From: Lentisphaeria bacterium
GTDB lineage: Bacteria; Verrucomicrobiota; Lentisphaeria; Oligosphaerales; Oligosphaeraceae
NCBI GenBank assembly: GCA_016288215.1
Contig: JAEEYQ010000073.1
Span: 1-57,528, forward strand
DNA length: 57,528 bases
Reading direction: 5' to 3'
A program made the translations under genes and the position numbers. Numbering within the stretch: position 1 is the first letter of the stretch; every line of letters starts with the position of its first letter. Below are positions 32,894-42,000 of the stretch, one piece after another. Under the pieces are notes generated by a model. That model searched no databases. It was not told the origin of the DNA and saw only the letters and a list, made by a program, of their open reading frames with translations.

Positions 32894-33888
32894 TGGGAAC
32901 GAAGATGGACAGGTTTGACCAAAACGGCTGCCCCGAGGCTGTCCGCGGCGGCATGGAGCCGGAGTGGACGGAATCCATGGCGTTGGATTTGGCTAAGTCA
33001 TTGTGTTCCAGTTATATAGATGATGGTTGCGCGGGTTATGCGGGGCGCAGCGGAATTCCCCAGCGGGATATCATTCTCCTGCTGCTGGAGCAACTTCTGG
33101 AACTGCTGTTCCCCGGCTACACGGGACGGAAGGGCTTCTCCCGCGAAGGGCAGTTGTTCTCCACCGGCGATATATTGAATAAGGTATATAAAGGACTGTC
33201 CGAGCAGATTGGCAAGGCGTTCATGTTCCGCTGCAAGAGCGTGGACTGCAGCGACCTTTGCCGCGGCCGCGCCTCCCAGACGGCCATGGCGCTGCTGCGA
33301 AAGCTGCCCTCCCTCCGCTCCATGCTGTTGGACGACGCGCAGGCGGCTCTGGAGGGGGATCCCGCCGCCAGTTCGTTGGATGAGATCATCTTGGCCTATC
33401 CGGGCTTCAAATGTGTCTGCATCCACCGCATCGCCCACGAGCTCTACATGGCGAATGTGCCGCTGGTCCCCCGCGTCATGAGCGAATTCGCCCATTCCGA
33501 AACTGGAATCGACATCAATCCAGGGGCCACCATCGGCAGCCATTTCTTCATCGACCACGGAACTGGCGTCGTCGTGGGGGAGACGGCGGTCATCGGAAAG
33601 AACGTCAAGCTGTATCAGGGCGTCACGTTGGGGGCGCTCAGCTTCCCCAAAGACGCCACCGGCAAGCTGATCAAGGGCAACAAACGACATCCGAACATCG
33701 AGGACGATGTGACCATCTACGCGGAGGCGACGATTTTGGGGAATGTCACCATCGGCCATCATTCGGTCATTGGCGGCAACGTCTGGCTGACCGAGCCGGT
33801 GCCGCCCTACAGCAAGGTGACGGTGTCCCCCTCCAAATTACATGTGCAGGTTCGAAATGTCCCGCCAACAAAGAAGGAGCAACAATGA
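32893..33888 (+). CDS. cysE: Serine O-acetyltransferase
   Basis: 331 residues; makes O-acetylserine for cysteine synthesis. The N-terminal helical part is longer than in short EpsC forms. The catalytic helical/hexapeptide core begins at AYPGFKCVCIHRIAHELY, and the left-handed beta-helix includes GIDINPGATIGSHFFIDHGTGVVVGETAVIGKNVKLYQGVTLGALSFPKDATGK and KRHPNIEDDVTIYAEATILG. It works with the cysK-like gene at 38262, two genes downstream. Its TGA overlaps the next ATG (ATGA). Confidence 0.94.
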   Translation: MGTKMDRFDQNGCPEAVRGGMEPEWTESMALDLAKSLCSSYIDDGCAGYAGRSGIPQRDIILLLLEQLLELLFPGYTGRKGFSREGQLFSTGDILNKVYKGLSEQIGKAFMFRCKSVDCSDLCRGRASQTAMALLRKLPSLRSMLLDDAQAALEGDPAASSLDEIILAYPGFKCVCIHRIAHELYMANVPLVPRVMSEFAHSETGIDINPGATIGSHFFIDHGTGVVVGETAVIGKNVKLYQGVTLGALSFPKDATGKLIKGNKRHPNIEDDVTIYAEATILGNVTIGHHSVIGGNVWLTEPVPPYSKVTVSPSKLHVQVRNVPPTKKEQQ

Positions 33889-35489
33889 AACAACACCTAT
33901 TGATGAGTATTCTTGCAGGAGTCATGGGACTCTGCGCGGTCGCCGCGGCAGGGGAGGAGTTTCTGTTCAGCTTCAGCGTGAATGACGCAAGGGCGCTGTA
34001 TTTTGGCCGTTCGTCCATGGCGTCGGACGGCTATGACGAGGCGGGGGCCAGCAGCTATCAGCATGACCAGGTGGACTTTCCAGAATTGCTGCCTGGAGTC
34101 GTCTCCCCCTACGGCAAGTTCTGGCTGCGGGGCAGCGGCGCCTTTGAACGCGGCGCCCTCTGCGATGTGAAGAACGACAGCTATCTGCGGCGGGACATGA
34201 AAAGCGCGGACACCAATGCCAGCACCTGGGTGGTGATGCTCGCCGCCGACTATCCGGATTCGGAGACGACGGTGCGTTTCGAGATGCAGGACAATGACTA
34301 TGGCTTCGGCATCCGCCGAAACCGGCTGACAGGTAGCCTCTCCCTTTGGGGCGAAGATGATACATGCCTGGTGTCCAACATGTTAGACACGGAGTCCTTT
34401 CAGTACGTGGTGCCCCGCATGGCCTCCTATCAGATTCGCTACACGGCCAACGCCGCCCAGTTTGGCTATGCCCCCGCCACGCCGGATGTCCTTGACCGCA
34501 CCGATGAGAGCTACTGGACCGGCAGCACCGCCGCCTTCACCGTCTGCTCCGCCAACGGCGGCGTCACCCTCTCCGGAACGGGAACCGACGGCGCATTCGA
34601 AATTTTTCTCGCGGGACCGGAGGACGCCTATGGACAGCGCACCTTTTTGGACACCGCCAATTGTGGCACAGTGGACATCTGGCTGCACGACGGCGAATGG
34701 GGCATGAGCTACGGCCTCCCCAACCTGAGCGAGGAGTTCGAGGACATCTACATCCTCTATCGCATGGAGAACAAGGGCGGCTCCGCCATCGCCGCCGTGA
34801 AATGCACGCGACCGGACATTGATCTGGACTCGCTCACCGTGACGATCGCCCCCGCCTCCTGCACCTTCAGCGAAGAAAGCCTGTCCGTCACCATGGACAA
34901 AGGCAATCCGGACAGCCAGATTTACTATACGGACGATGGCAGCGATCCGCGGGAGAACCTGGACGGCGCCAAACTCTACGCAGGAAAATTCATGATCTCC
35001 ACGACCTGCACCATCAAGGCGGTGGCCGTTCTGGGGGGCTTCATGGGGAACACGGTGACGGCGAACTATGTGCGTCAGGCGGAATACACCGTCAGCACCA
35101 TGACGAACACGGAAGGGTGGAATCTGCTTGGAGTCTCCTGCTACATGGTCCCCACGGCGGACGCGGGGCTGCTCTCGGCGGATCCAATCCTGTTTGTGGC
35201 GGACGCAAGGACCTTTGCCACAGCCACTTCGGCCACGGATTTCGCCGCCGGCACGGCTTTTTGGCTGTATGGCCCCTCCGCCGCGGGCAAGCGGCTGAAG
35301 CTGGACTGCATTGAATATCCGGACAGCGCCTTCGCCCTGAAGAAAGGCTGGCAGCTTTGCGGCGGCGATCCGGCGGTGACCGTGACGGAGTCCATGCAGT
35401 GCTGGCGATGGAACGGAACGGCCTATGAACTGCTGCCCACCGGGGAACGGCTGGAGGCCGGAGTCGGCTATTGGATTTACTTGAACTGA
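33885..35489 (+). CDS. Exported protein with chitobiase C-terminal-type repeat domain
   Basis: 534 residues with a signal peptide (MKQHLLMSILAGVMGLCAVAAAG). The N-terminal 300 residues are an unrecognised beta-rich region. At about 320-390 the sequence TFSEESLSVTMDKGNPDSQIYYTDDGSDPREN...GKFMISTTCTIKAVAVLGGFMGN fits the CHB_HEX_C type (a small beta-sandwich seen at the C terminus of chitobiases and in many surface proteins). The last 120 residues (GWNLLGVSCYMVP...GWQLCGG...AGVGYWIYL) contain two repeats of a W-rich motif common in PVC surface proteins. It is joined to cysE by an ATGA overlap and has AAGAAGGAG upstream. Probably cell-surface or periplasmic. Confidence 0.72.
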   Translation: MKQHLLMSILAGVMGLCAVAAAGEEFLFSFSVNDARALYFGRSSMASDGYDEAGASSYQHDQVDFPELLPGVVSPYGKFWLRGSGAFERGALCDVKNDSYLRRDMKSADTNASTWVVMLAADYPDSETTVRFEMQDNDYGFGIRRNRLTGSLSLWGEDDTCLVSNMLDTESFQYVVPRMASYQIRYTANAAQFGYAPATPDVLDRTDESYWTGSTAAFTVCSANGGVTLSGTGTDGAFEIFLAGPEDAYGQRTFLDTANCGTVDIWLHDGEWGMSYGLPNLSEEFEDIYILYRMENKGGSAIAAVKCTRPDIDLDSLTVTIAPASCTFSEESLSVTMDKGNPDSQIYYTDDGSDPRENLDGAKLYAGKFMISTTCTIKAVAVLGGFMGNTVTANYVRQAEYTVSTMTNTEGWNLLGVSCYMVPTADAGLLSADPILFVADARTFATATSATDFAAGTAFWLYGPSAAGKRLKLDCIEYPDSAFALKKGWQLCGGDPAVTVTESMQCWRWNGTAYELLPTGERLEAGVGYWIYLN

Positions 35490-35515
35490 ACCCCTGAGCA
35501 GGGGCTGGAGAGCAA

Positions 35516-38137
35516 ATGAAAGCGCATGTGGCAATTCTACTGATTTTGCTGGCCGGTTGGATGGCATGGAGCCAGGAGACGGCGGAGCCGCCGCAGGTTT
35601 TCCGCTTCGATACCGAAGAGGCCCAAGCTCCCGACGAAGGGAAAATCGCCAGAGAGCGGGGGATGCACGCCATGGGCGAAGCCGTCTATGGCGTGGCGGT
35701 CACCTTCTTCCAGACCTATTTGGAGAAGACGGGAAACCGGGAGCCGGATTTCGCGGACGCCACGGTGTGTCTGGCTAATGCCTACATCGGCAAGCAGGAG
35801 CCTGAAAAGGCGTTGGGGGTTCTGGAGGAGCATGGCCGCCTCAGCGCAGGGCTGGATGACCGGCCGCTGCAGATTCAGCTGGCCTATGCGACTGCACAGG
35901 CGCTGTACATGCTGGGGCGATGGGAGGACTGCATCGCCAAATGCCGTCCGCTTCTGGAGGCGGGCACCCCGTGGGAGTATCAGTACAAGGGCGTGATCCT
36001 CTATGCGGACGCATGCCAGAAGCTGCAGAAATGGGACGACCTGCTCAAGGTCACCGTGGACTATCTGATGAACAACCCCAATTCGTCCTATCGCTATGAA
36101 GTTCAGCGACGTCTGGTGGACGCCTATGTGGTGACGGGACGCATTGACGCGGCGGTGGCCCTTTTGGGCAACATCGGAACCGTCAATGATCCGAAGATGG
36201 ATCTGCAGCTGGACCTGAAGCGCATCCTGTGCTTCACCTTGCAGGGGGAGTTGGACTCCGCCCAGAAGATTCTGCTGAGGCGCCTCTCCCAACTGCCCAA
36301 CCGGGCGGACGGCGACTGGTGGAAGCCCCTGTGGGAGCTGGCCTGCGCCATGGAAAAGGCGGGAAAGGACAAGGAGGCGGGGGACTATTTCGTTCTGGCA
36401 CGGCAAGTTGCGGAGAATGACGAGCAGCGCATTCAATGTCTGCTTCGGCAGACGGAGGCCATGATTCGGCTGCAGCATGTGACGCAGGCGATGAATGTGC
36501 TGGAGGCCATTCGAAAGGACTATCCGGACTGCGCGGAGCTGCCTCAGGTGACCATGCGACTCGCGGAGCTGCAGCAGGCCGCGGGAAACCATCTGACCAG
36601 CGCTGAGCTGTTTGCGGAACTGGTGAACAATGCAAAAGCCTCTCCGGACATGCGTTACAAAGCGTGGATCAGCCGCGCGAAAAGTCTGGTTCAGGCGGGA
36701 CAGCTGAATCTGGCCATCGACGCCTATGTCGCGGGAGAGAAGCTGGGGGGCACTGATGAAGAGAGGGCCCAGGCCCTCTTCTGGGCGGGGGAGACCGCAC
36801 GGGAGGCGAAGAACTACGAGCAGGCGGCTGGCCTCTACGCCCAAGTGGCCGACCAATTCAAGACTACCCGTCTCGCCGCCGACGCACGACTCCGTCAGGC
36901 CGTTGCCTATTTTACTCTAAATCGTTACGGTGACGCGGCTAAGGTCTATGGTAAATTTGCGGCGGACTTTCCGGACAGCCCTCAATACGGTGAGGCGCGG
37001 ATGCAGGAGGGCATCGCCCTGAGACTTGGCGCGGAAACCGCGCAGGACAGCATTCAGGCGGCACAGAAACTGGCCGCCTACGCGGATGAAGCCACGGGAG
37101 AGGACACCGCCGTGAAGGCGCTGCTGGAAGCCTATAAGGCCGCCTCCGCCGGAAGCGAACTCAAGCTCTCCGAAACCTATCTGACCCGCATCATCAACGA
37201 TTATCCTGCATCGGACGGCGTCAGCACGGCCCTCCACGAACGGGTTCTGCTCTATTTCCTCACGGGACGGCCCGATGACGCTCTGCGGGACGCGGAGAGC
37301 TATTTCACCTCCTTTGGAACCCATCCGGAGGGAGCGGTGCTTCGGCTGGTTATTGGGGACTATTATGCGGCCCGCGGGGAATACGCCCAGGCCGCCCGCT
37401 CTTACTCCCGTCTAATCATAGACTTGCCAAAATCCGAACTGGTTCCCATGGCCCTGTATGAGGGCGCCTATTGCGAATACCGCCTGAAGAATCTGGAGAA
37501 TGCATTGGGCCTGTTGGAGCAGCTTCGCGCACGGTACACGGAAGGGGAGAAGGGATATGGCGAGGAGCAGCGCATGGCGCGGGCCAAAGGGGAACTGCTC
37601 TGCGGAGACATTCTGGCCGACCAGGAGAAGTTCGCCGAGGCGCGGGAGCGCTTCGCGGAGGCGCGAAATTGGGGCCGTGACACGGAAATCGGTCTCCAAG
37701 CCCTTGGGCGGCAAGGAGAAATGTGCATGGCATTGGCGGAGGGCGATCCCACCATGTTGGACAAGGCGGACATCTGTTTCCGCACCATCATGGAGTCGGA
37801 GAATGTGCCCGAATCCATGTTGGATATGACTAAGTATCGTCAGGCCAAATGTTTAGAGCGACGCGGAAAAATGGAGGAGGCCTTGGACAAATATCTGGAG
37901 GTCTGTGTGGCCTATGGGGCGGACGTGGCCCGCGGCCATGTCCGCGACTGGATCTACTACGTGCGCAGCGTCTATGACGCGGCGCGTCTCTATGAGCTTA
38001 AGGGCGGCAGGGAGAATCTGCTCAAGGCCGCCCGGCTCTATCGTCGATTGGGGCAGATGGGACTGCCGCCTTCCGCTGACGCCAAGGCACGGGCGGAAGA
38101 AATCTACAAGACCCATGAGGAGACGGCGGAGAAATAG
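35516..38137 (+). CDS. Large exported TPR-repeat protein
   Basis: 873 residues: signal peptide (MKAHVAILLILLAGWMAWSQ), then tetratricopeptide-like helical repeats throughout, e.g. ADATVCLANAYIGKQEPEKALGVLEEH, AQALFWAGETAREAKNYEQAAGLYAQVADQFKTTRLAADARLRQAVAYFTLNRYGDAAKVYGKFAADFPDSPQYGEAR. The latter pattern is that of YbgF/CpoB- and BamD-type outer-membrane assembly proteins. With tolB two genes downstream, a periplasmic scaffold role in the Tol-Pal or Bam systems is plausible but not shown. Confidence 0.85.
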   Translation: MKAHVAILLILLAGWMAWSQETAEPPQVFRFDTEEAQAPDEGKIARERGMHAMGEAVYGVAVTFFQTYLEKTGNREPDFADATVCLANAYIGKQEPEKALGVLEEHGRLSAGLDDRPLQIQLAYATAQALYMLGRWEDCIAKCRPLLEAGTPWEYQYKGVILYADACQKLQKWDDLLKVTVDYLMNNPNSSYRYEVQRRLVDAYVVTGRIDAAVALLGNIGTVNDPKMDLQLDLKRILCFTLQGELDSAQKILLRRLSQLPNRADGDWWKPLWELACAMEKAGKDKEAGDYFVLARQVAENDEQRIQCLLRQTEAMIRLQHVTQAMNVLEAIRKDYPDCAELPQVTMRLAELQQAAGNHLTSAELFAELVNNAKASPDMRYKAWISRAKSLVQAGQLNLAIDAYVAGEKLGGTDEERAQALFWAGETAREAKNYEQAAGLYAQVADQFKTTRLAADARLRQAVAYFTLNRYGDAAKVYGKFAADFPDSPQYGEARMQEGIALRLGAETAQDSIQAAQKLAAYADEATGEDTAVKALLEAYKAASAGSELKLSETYLTRIINDYPASDGVSTALHERVLLYFLTGRPDDALRDAESYFTSFGTHPEGAVLRLVIGDYYAARGEYAQAARSYSRLIIDLPKSELVPMALYEGAYCEYRLKNLENALGLLEQLRARYTEGEKGYGEEQRMARAKGELLCGDILADQEKFAEARERFAEARNWGRDTEIGLQALGRQGEMCMALAEGDPTMLDKADICFRTIMESENVPESMLDMTKYRQAKCLERRGKMEEALDKYLEVCVAYGADVARGHVRDWIYYVRSVYDAARLYELKGGRENLLKAARLYRRLGQMGLPPSADAKARAEEIYKTHEETAEK

Positions 38138-38261
38138 GGCGGACAGGCATTATATTAAGATGTTTCCGCGTGCCATGGGATGGTCGTCCATCTCCTTCCA
38201 TGGCCGCCTCCGGACGAGGGGCGTCTGGATGGGATGGACAAGGTTGTCTTTGGGAGTTTGA

Positions 38262-39206
38262 ATGTCATCACAGGTTTTGAATTCGATATTGGATGCTGTT
38301 GGGAATACGCCACTTGTGAAATTGCAACGCATGACGGGCCCGGAGGATGCATCCATTTTGGTCAAAGTGGAGGGACTGAATGTGGGCGGCAGCATCAAGA
38401 CCCGCACGGCCCTCAACATGCTGGAGGCGGCGGAGGCGGAGGGGCTGCTTCGGCCGGGAGCGGTGGTCGTGGAGCCCACCAGCGGCAATCAGGGGATTGG
38501 ACTGGCGCTGGTCTGCGCGCTGAAAGGCTATCGCTGCATCATTGTCATGCCGGACTCCGTCAGCGTGGAGCGGGTCAACCTGATGAAACTCTACGGGGCG
38601 GAAATCCGTTTGGTCCACGATGACAACAACATCGGCGAATGCATGGACCGCTGTCAGGTTCTGGCGGCCTCCCTTCGGGACAGCATCCCCGGGGCCTATC
38701 TCCCCCAACAGTTCGAGAACCCGCACAATCCGGAGGTCCACGAAAACAAGACCGCTGTGGAAATTGTTCAGCAGCTGGGAGATGAGTACCGTCCCGACGC
38801 CTTCTGCAGTGGGGTGGGAACCGGAGGCACCCTCTCTGGAATCGGCCGGACGCTGCGCCGCCATTTCCCCAACGTCCGCATCGTGGCGGTGGAGCCGGAG
38901 AACGCGGCGGTTCTGGCTGGCGGCGCCATCAGCTCCCATCTGCAGATGGGCATTGGCGACGGCTTCATTCCCCACAATCTGGACCGCAATATCATTGACG
39001 AATGCATGACGGTGTCGGACGACGAGGCCCTCAGGGTCGCCCGTCAGCTCGCCCTTTTGGAGGGGTTGCCGGCGGGAATCTCCAGCGGCTCCAATGTGGC
39101 CGGCGCCCTGCGGCTGGCGGCCCGCTTCGGCAAGGGCCACACCATCGTCACCGTTCTGCCGGATTCCTATGACCGTTATTACTCCACGCCGTTGTTTGCC
39201 AACTGA
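38262..39206 (+). CDS. cysK: Cysteine synthase (O-acetylserine sulfhydrylase family)
   Basis: 314 residues, PLP-dependent; converts O-acetylserine and sulfide to cysteine. Starts VLNSILDAVGNTPLVKLQRM. The PLP lysine lies in NVGGSIKTR (usual NPxxSVKDR), the substrate loop is TSGNQGIGLA (usual TSGNTG), and the phosphate-binding loop is GVGTGGTLSGIGR. The T-to-Q and D-to-T changes occur in some anaerobe homologues but could alter preference for O-phosphoserine or O-acetylserine. GGGAG precedes the ATG. Partner of the serine acetyltransferase at 32893. Confidence 0.92.
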   Translation: MSSQVLNSILDAVGNTPLVKLQRMTGPEDASILVKVEGLNVGGSIKTRTALNMLEAAEAEGLLRPGAVVVEPTSGNQGIGLALVCALKGYRCIIVMPDSVSVERVNLMKLYGAEIRLVHDDNNIGECMDRCQVLAASLRDSIPGAYLPQQFENPHNPEVHENKTAVEIVQQLGDEYRPDAFCSGVGTGGTLSGIGRTLRRHFPNVRIVAVEPENAAVLAGGAISSHLQMGIGDGFIPHNLDRNIIDECMTVSDDEALRVARQLALLEGLPAGISSGSNVAGALRLAARFGKGHTIVTVLPDSYDRYYSTPLFAN

Positions 39207-39239
39207 CGGGAACCACTATAGTAGATAAAGGAAAAGAAG

Positions 39240-40451
39240 ATGAAGAGCATGTTGAGGCGTTTGCTGGCTTGGGTTGTCTTGGGTGGAATGGTGTGCGGGG
39301 TCTGTTTGGCCCAAGGGGAACAGCGGACGACGGTCGTGAAGTCCGCCACAGACAATCCGACCGTGGGTGTCATTTCCTTCGAGGGCAGTCCAGAGGCCAA
39401 GGCCAAGCTGGAGAACACGTTGAAGCGCTGCGGATGGTTTCGGCTGGTGAGCGGCAATGAGGCCGCCAATGCCGCGGTGCGGATTCAGGCCCGTTGCGTG
39501 GAGGGCAATGAGGTGCAGGTGGACACGCAGGTCACCACCCGCAGTCGGGTCTTTCAGACCAACCAGAAGCGGCCGCAGCTGGCCAACGCCGTCTACGAGA
39601 CTGTGGACCAGATTCTGCGGGAGCTGTTCAAGGTCCAGGGGCTCTGCGCTCAAAAAATCGTCTTCGTCATGCCGGGCAAGGATAATCTCAAGGAGCTGTT
39701 CACCTGCTATTTGGATGGCACGGGCTTCGAGCGGCTCACCCACAACAGCGCCATCAGCACGGAACCCTGCTGGGGGCATAAGAACACGTTGGTCTACACC
39801 TTGGCGAAGGACAACGCCCTGAGCATCGTGCTGGTGGACATGGCCAATGGTCGCCAGCGGATCATCTCCCGTGCCCGTGGCCTCAACGCCAGCGCCGCCC
39901 TTTCCCATGACGGCGGCAAGGTGGCTCTGGCCATGAGCGTGGACAATCGCGTGGATTTGCATGTCATTGATTTGCAGACAAATGAGAAAACCGCACTGAC
40001 CAGCGACAAGGACGTGGAGTCCTCTCCCACCTGGTCCCCTGACGGCAAGAGCATCTGCTACGTCTCCGACAAATTGGGGGCGCCGAACCTTTTCGTCATT
40101 CCCGCGGAAGGCGGCCAGCCCCGTCGGCTCCAGCTGGGCGGCAATGAATGCGTCTCTCCGGACTGGTCCGCTCAGACCAACAAGCTGTGCTACGCCACCC
40201 GCAGCAACACGGGGCAGTATGTCATCGGCGTCGTGGACATGGGAACGCCCAATGCCGCGCCCGAAATCGTCACCTTGGCGTCAGGGGACTGGGAAGCCCC
40301 TTCATGGGCGCCGGATGGCCGCCATTTGGTCTGCACGCGCCGCACAGGCAACAAGCGGGACCTGTATCTGGTGGACACGTGGCTTTCTGCCTTCTCTCCC
40401 ATCACCAACGGGGCGCCGGTTTCCCTTCCCGCCTGGACCCCTGCGTTCTAG
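39240..40451 (+). CDS. tolB: TolB-like periplasmic beta-propeller protein
   Basis: 403 residues with a signal peptide (MKSMLRRLLAWVVLGGMVCGVCLA). The TolB N-terminal domain (about 40-150) is followed by a six-bladed propeller with WSPDGKSICYVSD, WSAQTNKLCYATR and WAPDGRHLVCTRR blades and the TolB phrase GAPNLFVIPAEGGQPRRL. It acts with Pal and TolA in outer-membrane stability. No tolQ, tolR, tolA or pal in the window; the TPR protein upstream may be the CpoB counterpart. Confidence 0.88.
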   Translation: MKSMLRRLLAWVVLGGMVCGVCLAQGEQRTTVVKSATDNPTVGVISFEGSPEAKAKLENTLKRCGWFRLVSGNEAANAAVRIQARCVEGNEVQVDTQVTTRSRVFQTNQKRPQLANAVYETVDQILRELFKVQGLCAQKIVFVMPGKDNLKELFTCYLDGTGFERLTHNSAISTEPCWGHKNTLVYTLAKDNALSIVLVDMANGRQRIISRARGLNASAALSHDGGKVALAMSVDNRVDLHVIDLQTNEKTALTSDKDVESSPTWSPDGKSICYVSDKLGAPNLFVIPAEGGQPRRLQLGGNECVSPDWSAQTNKLCYATRSNTGQYVIGVVDMGTPNAAPEIVTLASGDWEAPSWAPDGRHLVCTRRTGNKRDLYLVDTWLSAFSPITNGAPVSLPAWTPAF

Positions 40452-40485
40452 AACGGTGTAACCCATTGGGAATACGGATGTTCTG

Positions 40486-42000
40486 ATGGCCATGAAAATG
40501 CAACGGCGGGAAAAGGGCAGGGGACAAGTCCGCTTCGTCTCGTGGAGGCATCTGGCTGGGCGGCTGTTCCGTCTGCCAGAGGAGGAGAGTGCCACGGCAC
40601 CGGAACAGCTTGCTTCCATTGCGGAGGTGCTGAGGTGGGCCAAACAGGAGGGCGTTCTGGAGGCCGTCATTCTGGATGATGACGATGTGCTGCCGCCCAT
40701 GACGGAAACCCGTTGGGACGGAAAGGTTGTGACGGAGGCGGCCAAGGTGGTGAAATCGACGGGACTGGAGGTGGTCGCCGTCACGTGCGCCTTTGATCGA
40801 AGCCTCCGCTTTCAAGGAGGTGCACTGACCAACCCGAATGCGGAAATCCGCCGGGAGGCATTGGCTAAATTGCGTCGCTCCATGGAGTTGGGCCGTATGC
40901 TGAAGGCCTCCTTCTGCAATGTCTCGTTGAATGCGGAGGACTTTGCGACACCTCTGAACGTGGATTGGAAACGGTGTTGGGAATGGCTCGTGGAAGGACT
41001 CAACGCCGTCAGCGCCGCCGCACGGCGAGGCGGGGCCCATGGCTTCAAAGGCGGCGGTCTGGGCTTGGGGATGAATCGCGCGGGCTTCCAGCCCTTTGTC
41101 TCCACCATGGCCGACGCCCTGTCTCTCTCTCTTCATGGACTGAAGGAGACGGCATTTTGGAACGTTTTTCCTAACTCATTGAATAGCAATGATTTAAAGC
41201 AACAAATCGGCGAGCTGTCCCGCTTGGCCCTGCTACGGAAACTCCCCTGCCTCCCCTTGGGCGAACTGACTCAGACGGGACGGCATTTGCGGGAGGAGGC
41301 CGTTCTTCTGTGGATTTTGGAGCGGCTCGGCTGGAGCGGTGCCTATGGAATTGGTGGCCCTGCGCCATGGCATGCCCCATTGGGCGTGGAAGCGGTGCAG
41401 GAGTGGCTGGCGAACAACGCCTGCTCGCTCACCATCCTCCAGAACTTGAAGGTACGGTTGGATGGCGATTGGGGCAACGATTTGGGAGAGAATGACTTGG
41501 AGATGATGGCATCCGTCCGTCTGGCGGGATTGGACATCGATGCCATCGTCCAAAAGACCATTCGGCGGGATGCGGCGCCATCAATGGAAAAGGCGGAAAG
41601 CGATGAAAAGGTGACCGCCGTTGAAGCCGTCGAGACGTCCGCCGACCAGAGTTCCGTTGAGGAGCCAGAGGCGCCTATGGAAGAGGAATCAATGGCGGAG
41701 GCGTCTATGGAGGACGAAAGCGACAGTGATCAGGAAGATACGCAAGTCATTGATAATCAAGTAGATGCGTGTTTTGATGAGACTTCGGGGGCCGAACCGG
41801 AGCCGCTGCCGGAACCCGAGTCGAAGACGGAATCCGCTGAGTCGAAGAAGCCGGAGACGGACGTGACTGATGAGCGGCCTCGGCTTCGCTTTGCCAATCG
41901 CCGCCGGATGGGGGAAAACCGCAATCGCAATGGTGGGAGAGGGCGGAATAATCGTCGCGCCGCCTCAAACAACCGCAACAGACGCCGCCAAAAGCCATGA
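40486..42000 (+). CDS. Xylose-isomerase-like pseudoenzyme fused to an acidic/Arg-Asn-rich tail
   Basis: 504 residues. Residues 45-140 align with xylose isomerase: VLRWAKQEGVLEAVILDDDDVLP (the HDDD loop, catalytic His replaced) and FDRSLRFQGGALTNPNAEIRREALAKLRRSMELG (compare [21 protein letters not shown]). The later metal ligands (EPKPNEP, GHE) are not found. Residues about 365-445 are very acidic; the last 55 are Arg/Asn/Gly-rich (NRRRMGENRNRNGGRGRNNRR), like RNA-binding tails. Two stretches match dispersed repeats (41172-41196 and 41749-41766). It overlaps rsmI by ATGA. Isomerase activity is unlikely. Confidence 0.72.
   Translation: MAMKMQRREKGRGQVRFVSWRHLAGRLFRLPEEESATAPEQLASIAEVLRWAKQEGVLEAVILDDDDVLPPMTETRWDGKVVTEAAKVVKSTGLEVVAVTCAFDRSLRFQGGALTNPNAEIRREALAKLRRSMELGRMLKASFCNVSLNAEDFATPLNVDWKRCWEWLVEGLNAVSAAARRGGAHGFKGGGLGLGMNRAGFQPFVSTMADALSLSLHGLKETAFWNVFPNSLNSNDLKQQIGELSRLALLRKLPCLPLGELTQTGRHLREEAVLLWILERLGWSGAYGIGGPAPWHAPLGVEAVQEWLANNACSLTILQNLKVRLDGDWGNDLGENDLEMMASVRLAGLDIDAIVQKTIRRDAAPSMEKAESDEKVTAVEAVETSADQSSVEEPEAPMEEESMAEASMEDESDSDQEDTQVIDNQVDACFDETSGAEPEPLPEPESKTESAESKKPETDVTDERPRLRFANRRRMGENRNRNGGRGRNNRRAASNNRNRRRQKP
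41172..41196 (+). repeat. 25-bp palindrome repeat inside a reading frame
   Basis: TAACTCATTGAA then TAGCAATGATTTA, identical at 23 of 25 positions to the intergenic copy at 48629-48653. It is translated in frame as part of FPNSLNSNDLK. Confidence 0.65.

Noticed and set aside
34371..34394. CCAACATGTTAGAC as a further copy of the 25-bp palindrome
   Set aside because: It lacks the ATTGA...TCAAT core. Similar TAAGT/CTAAG fragments at 37832 and 43870 were left out for the same reason.
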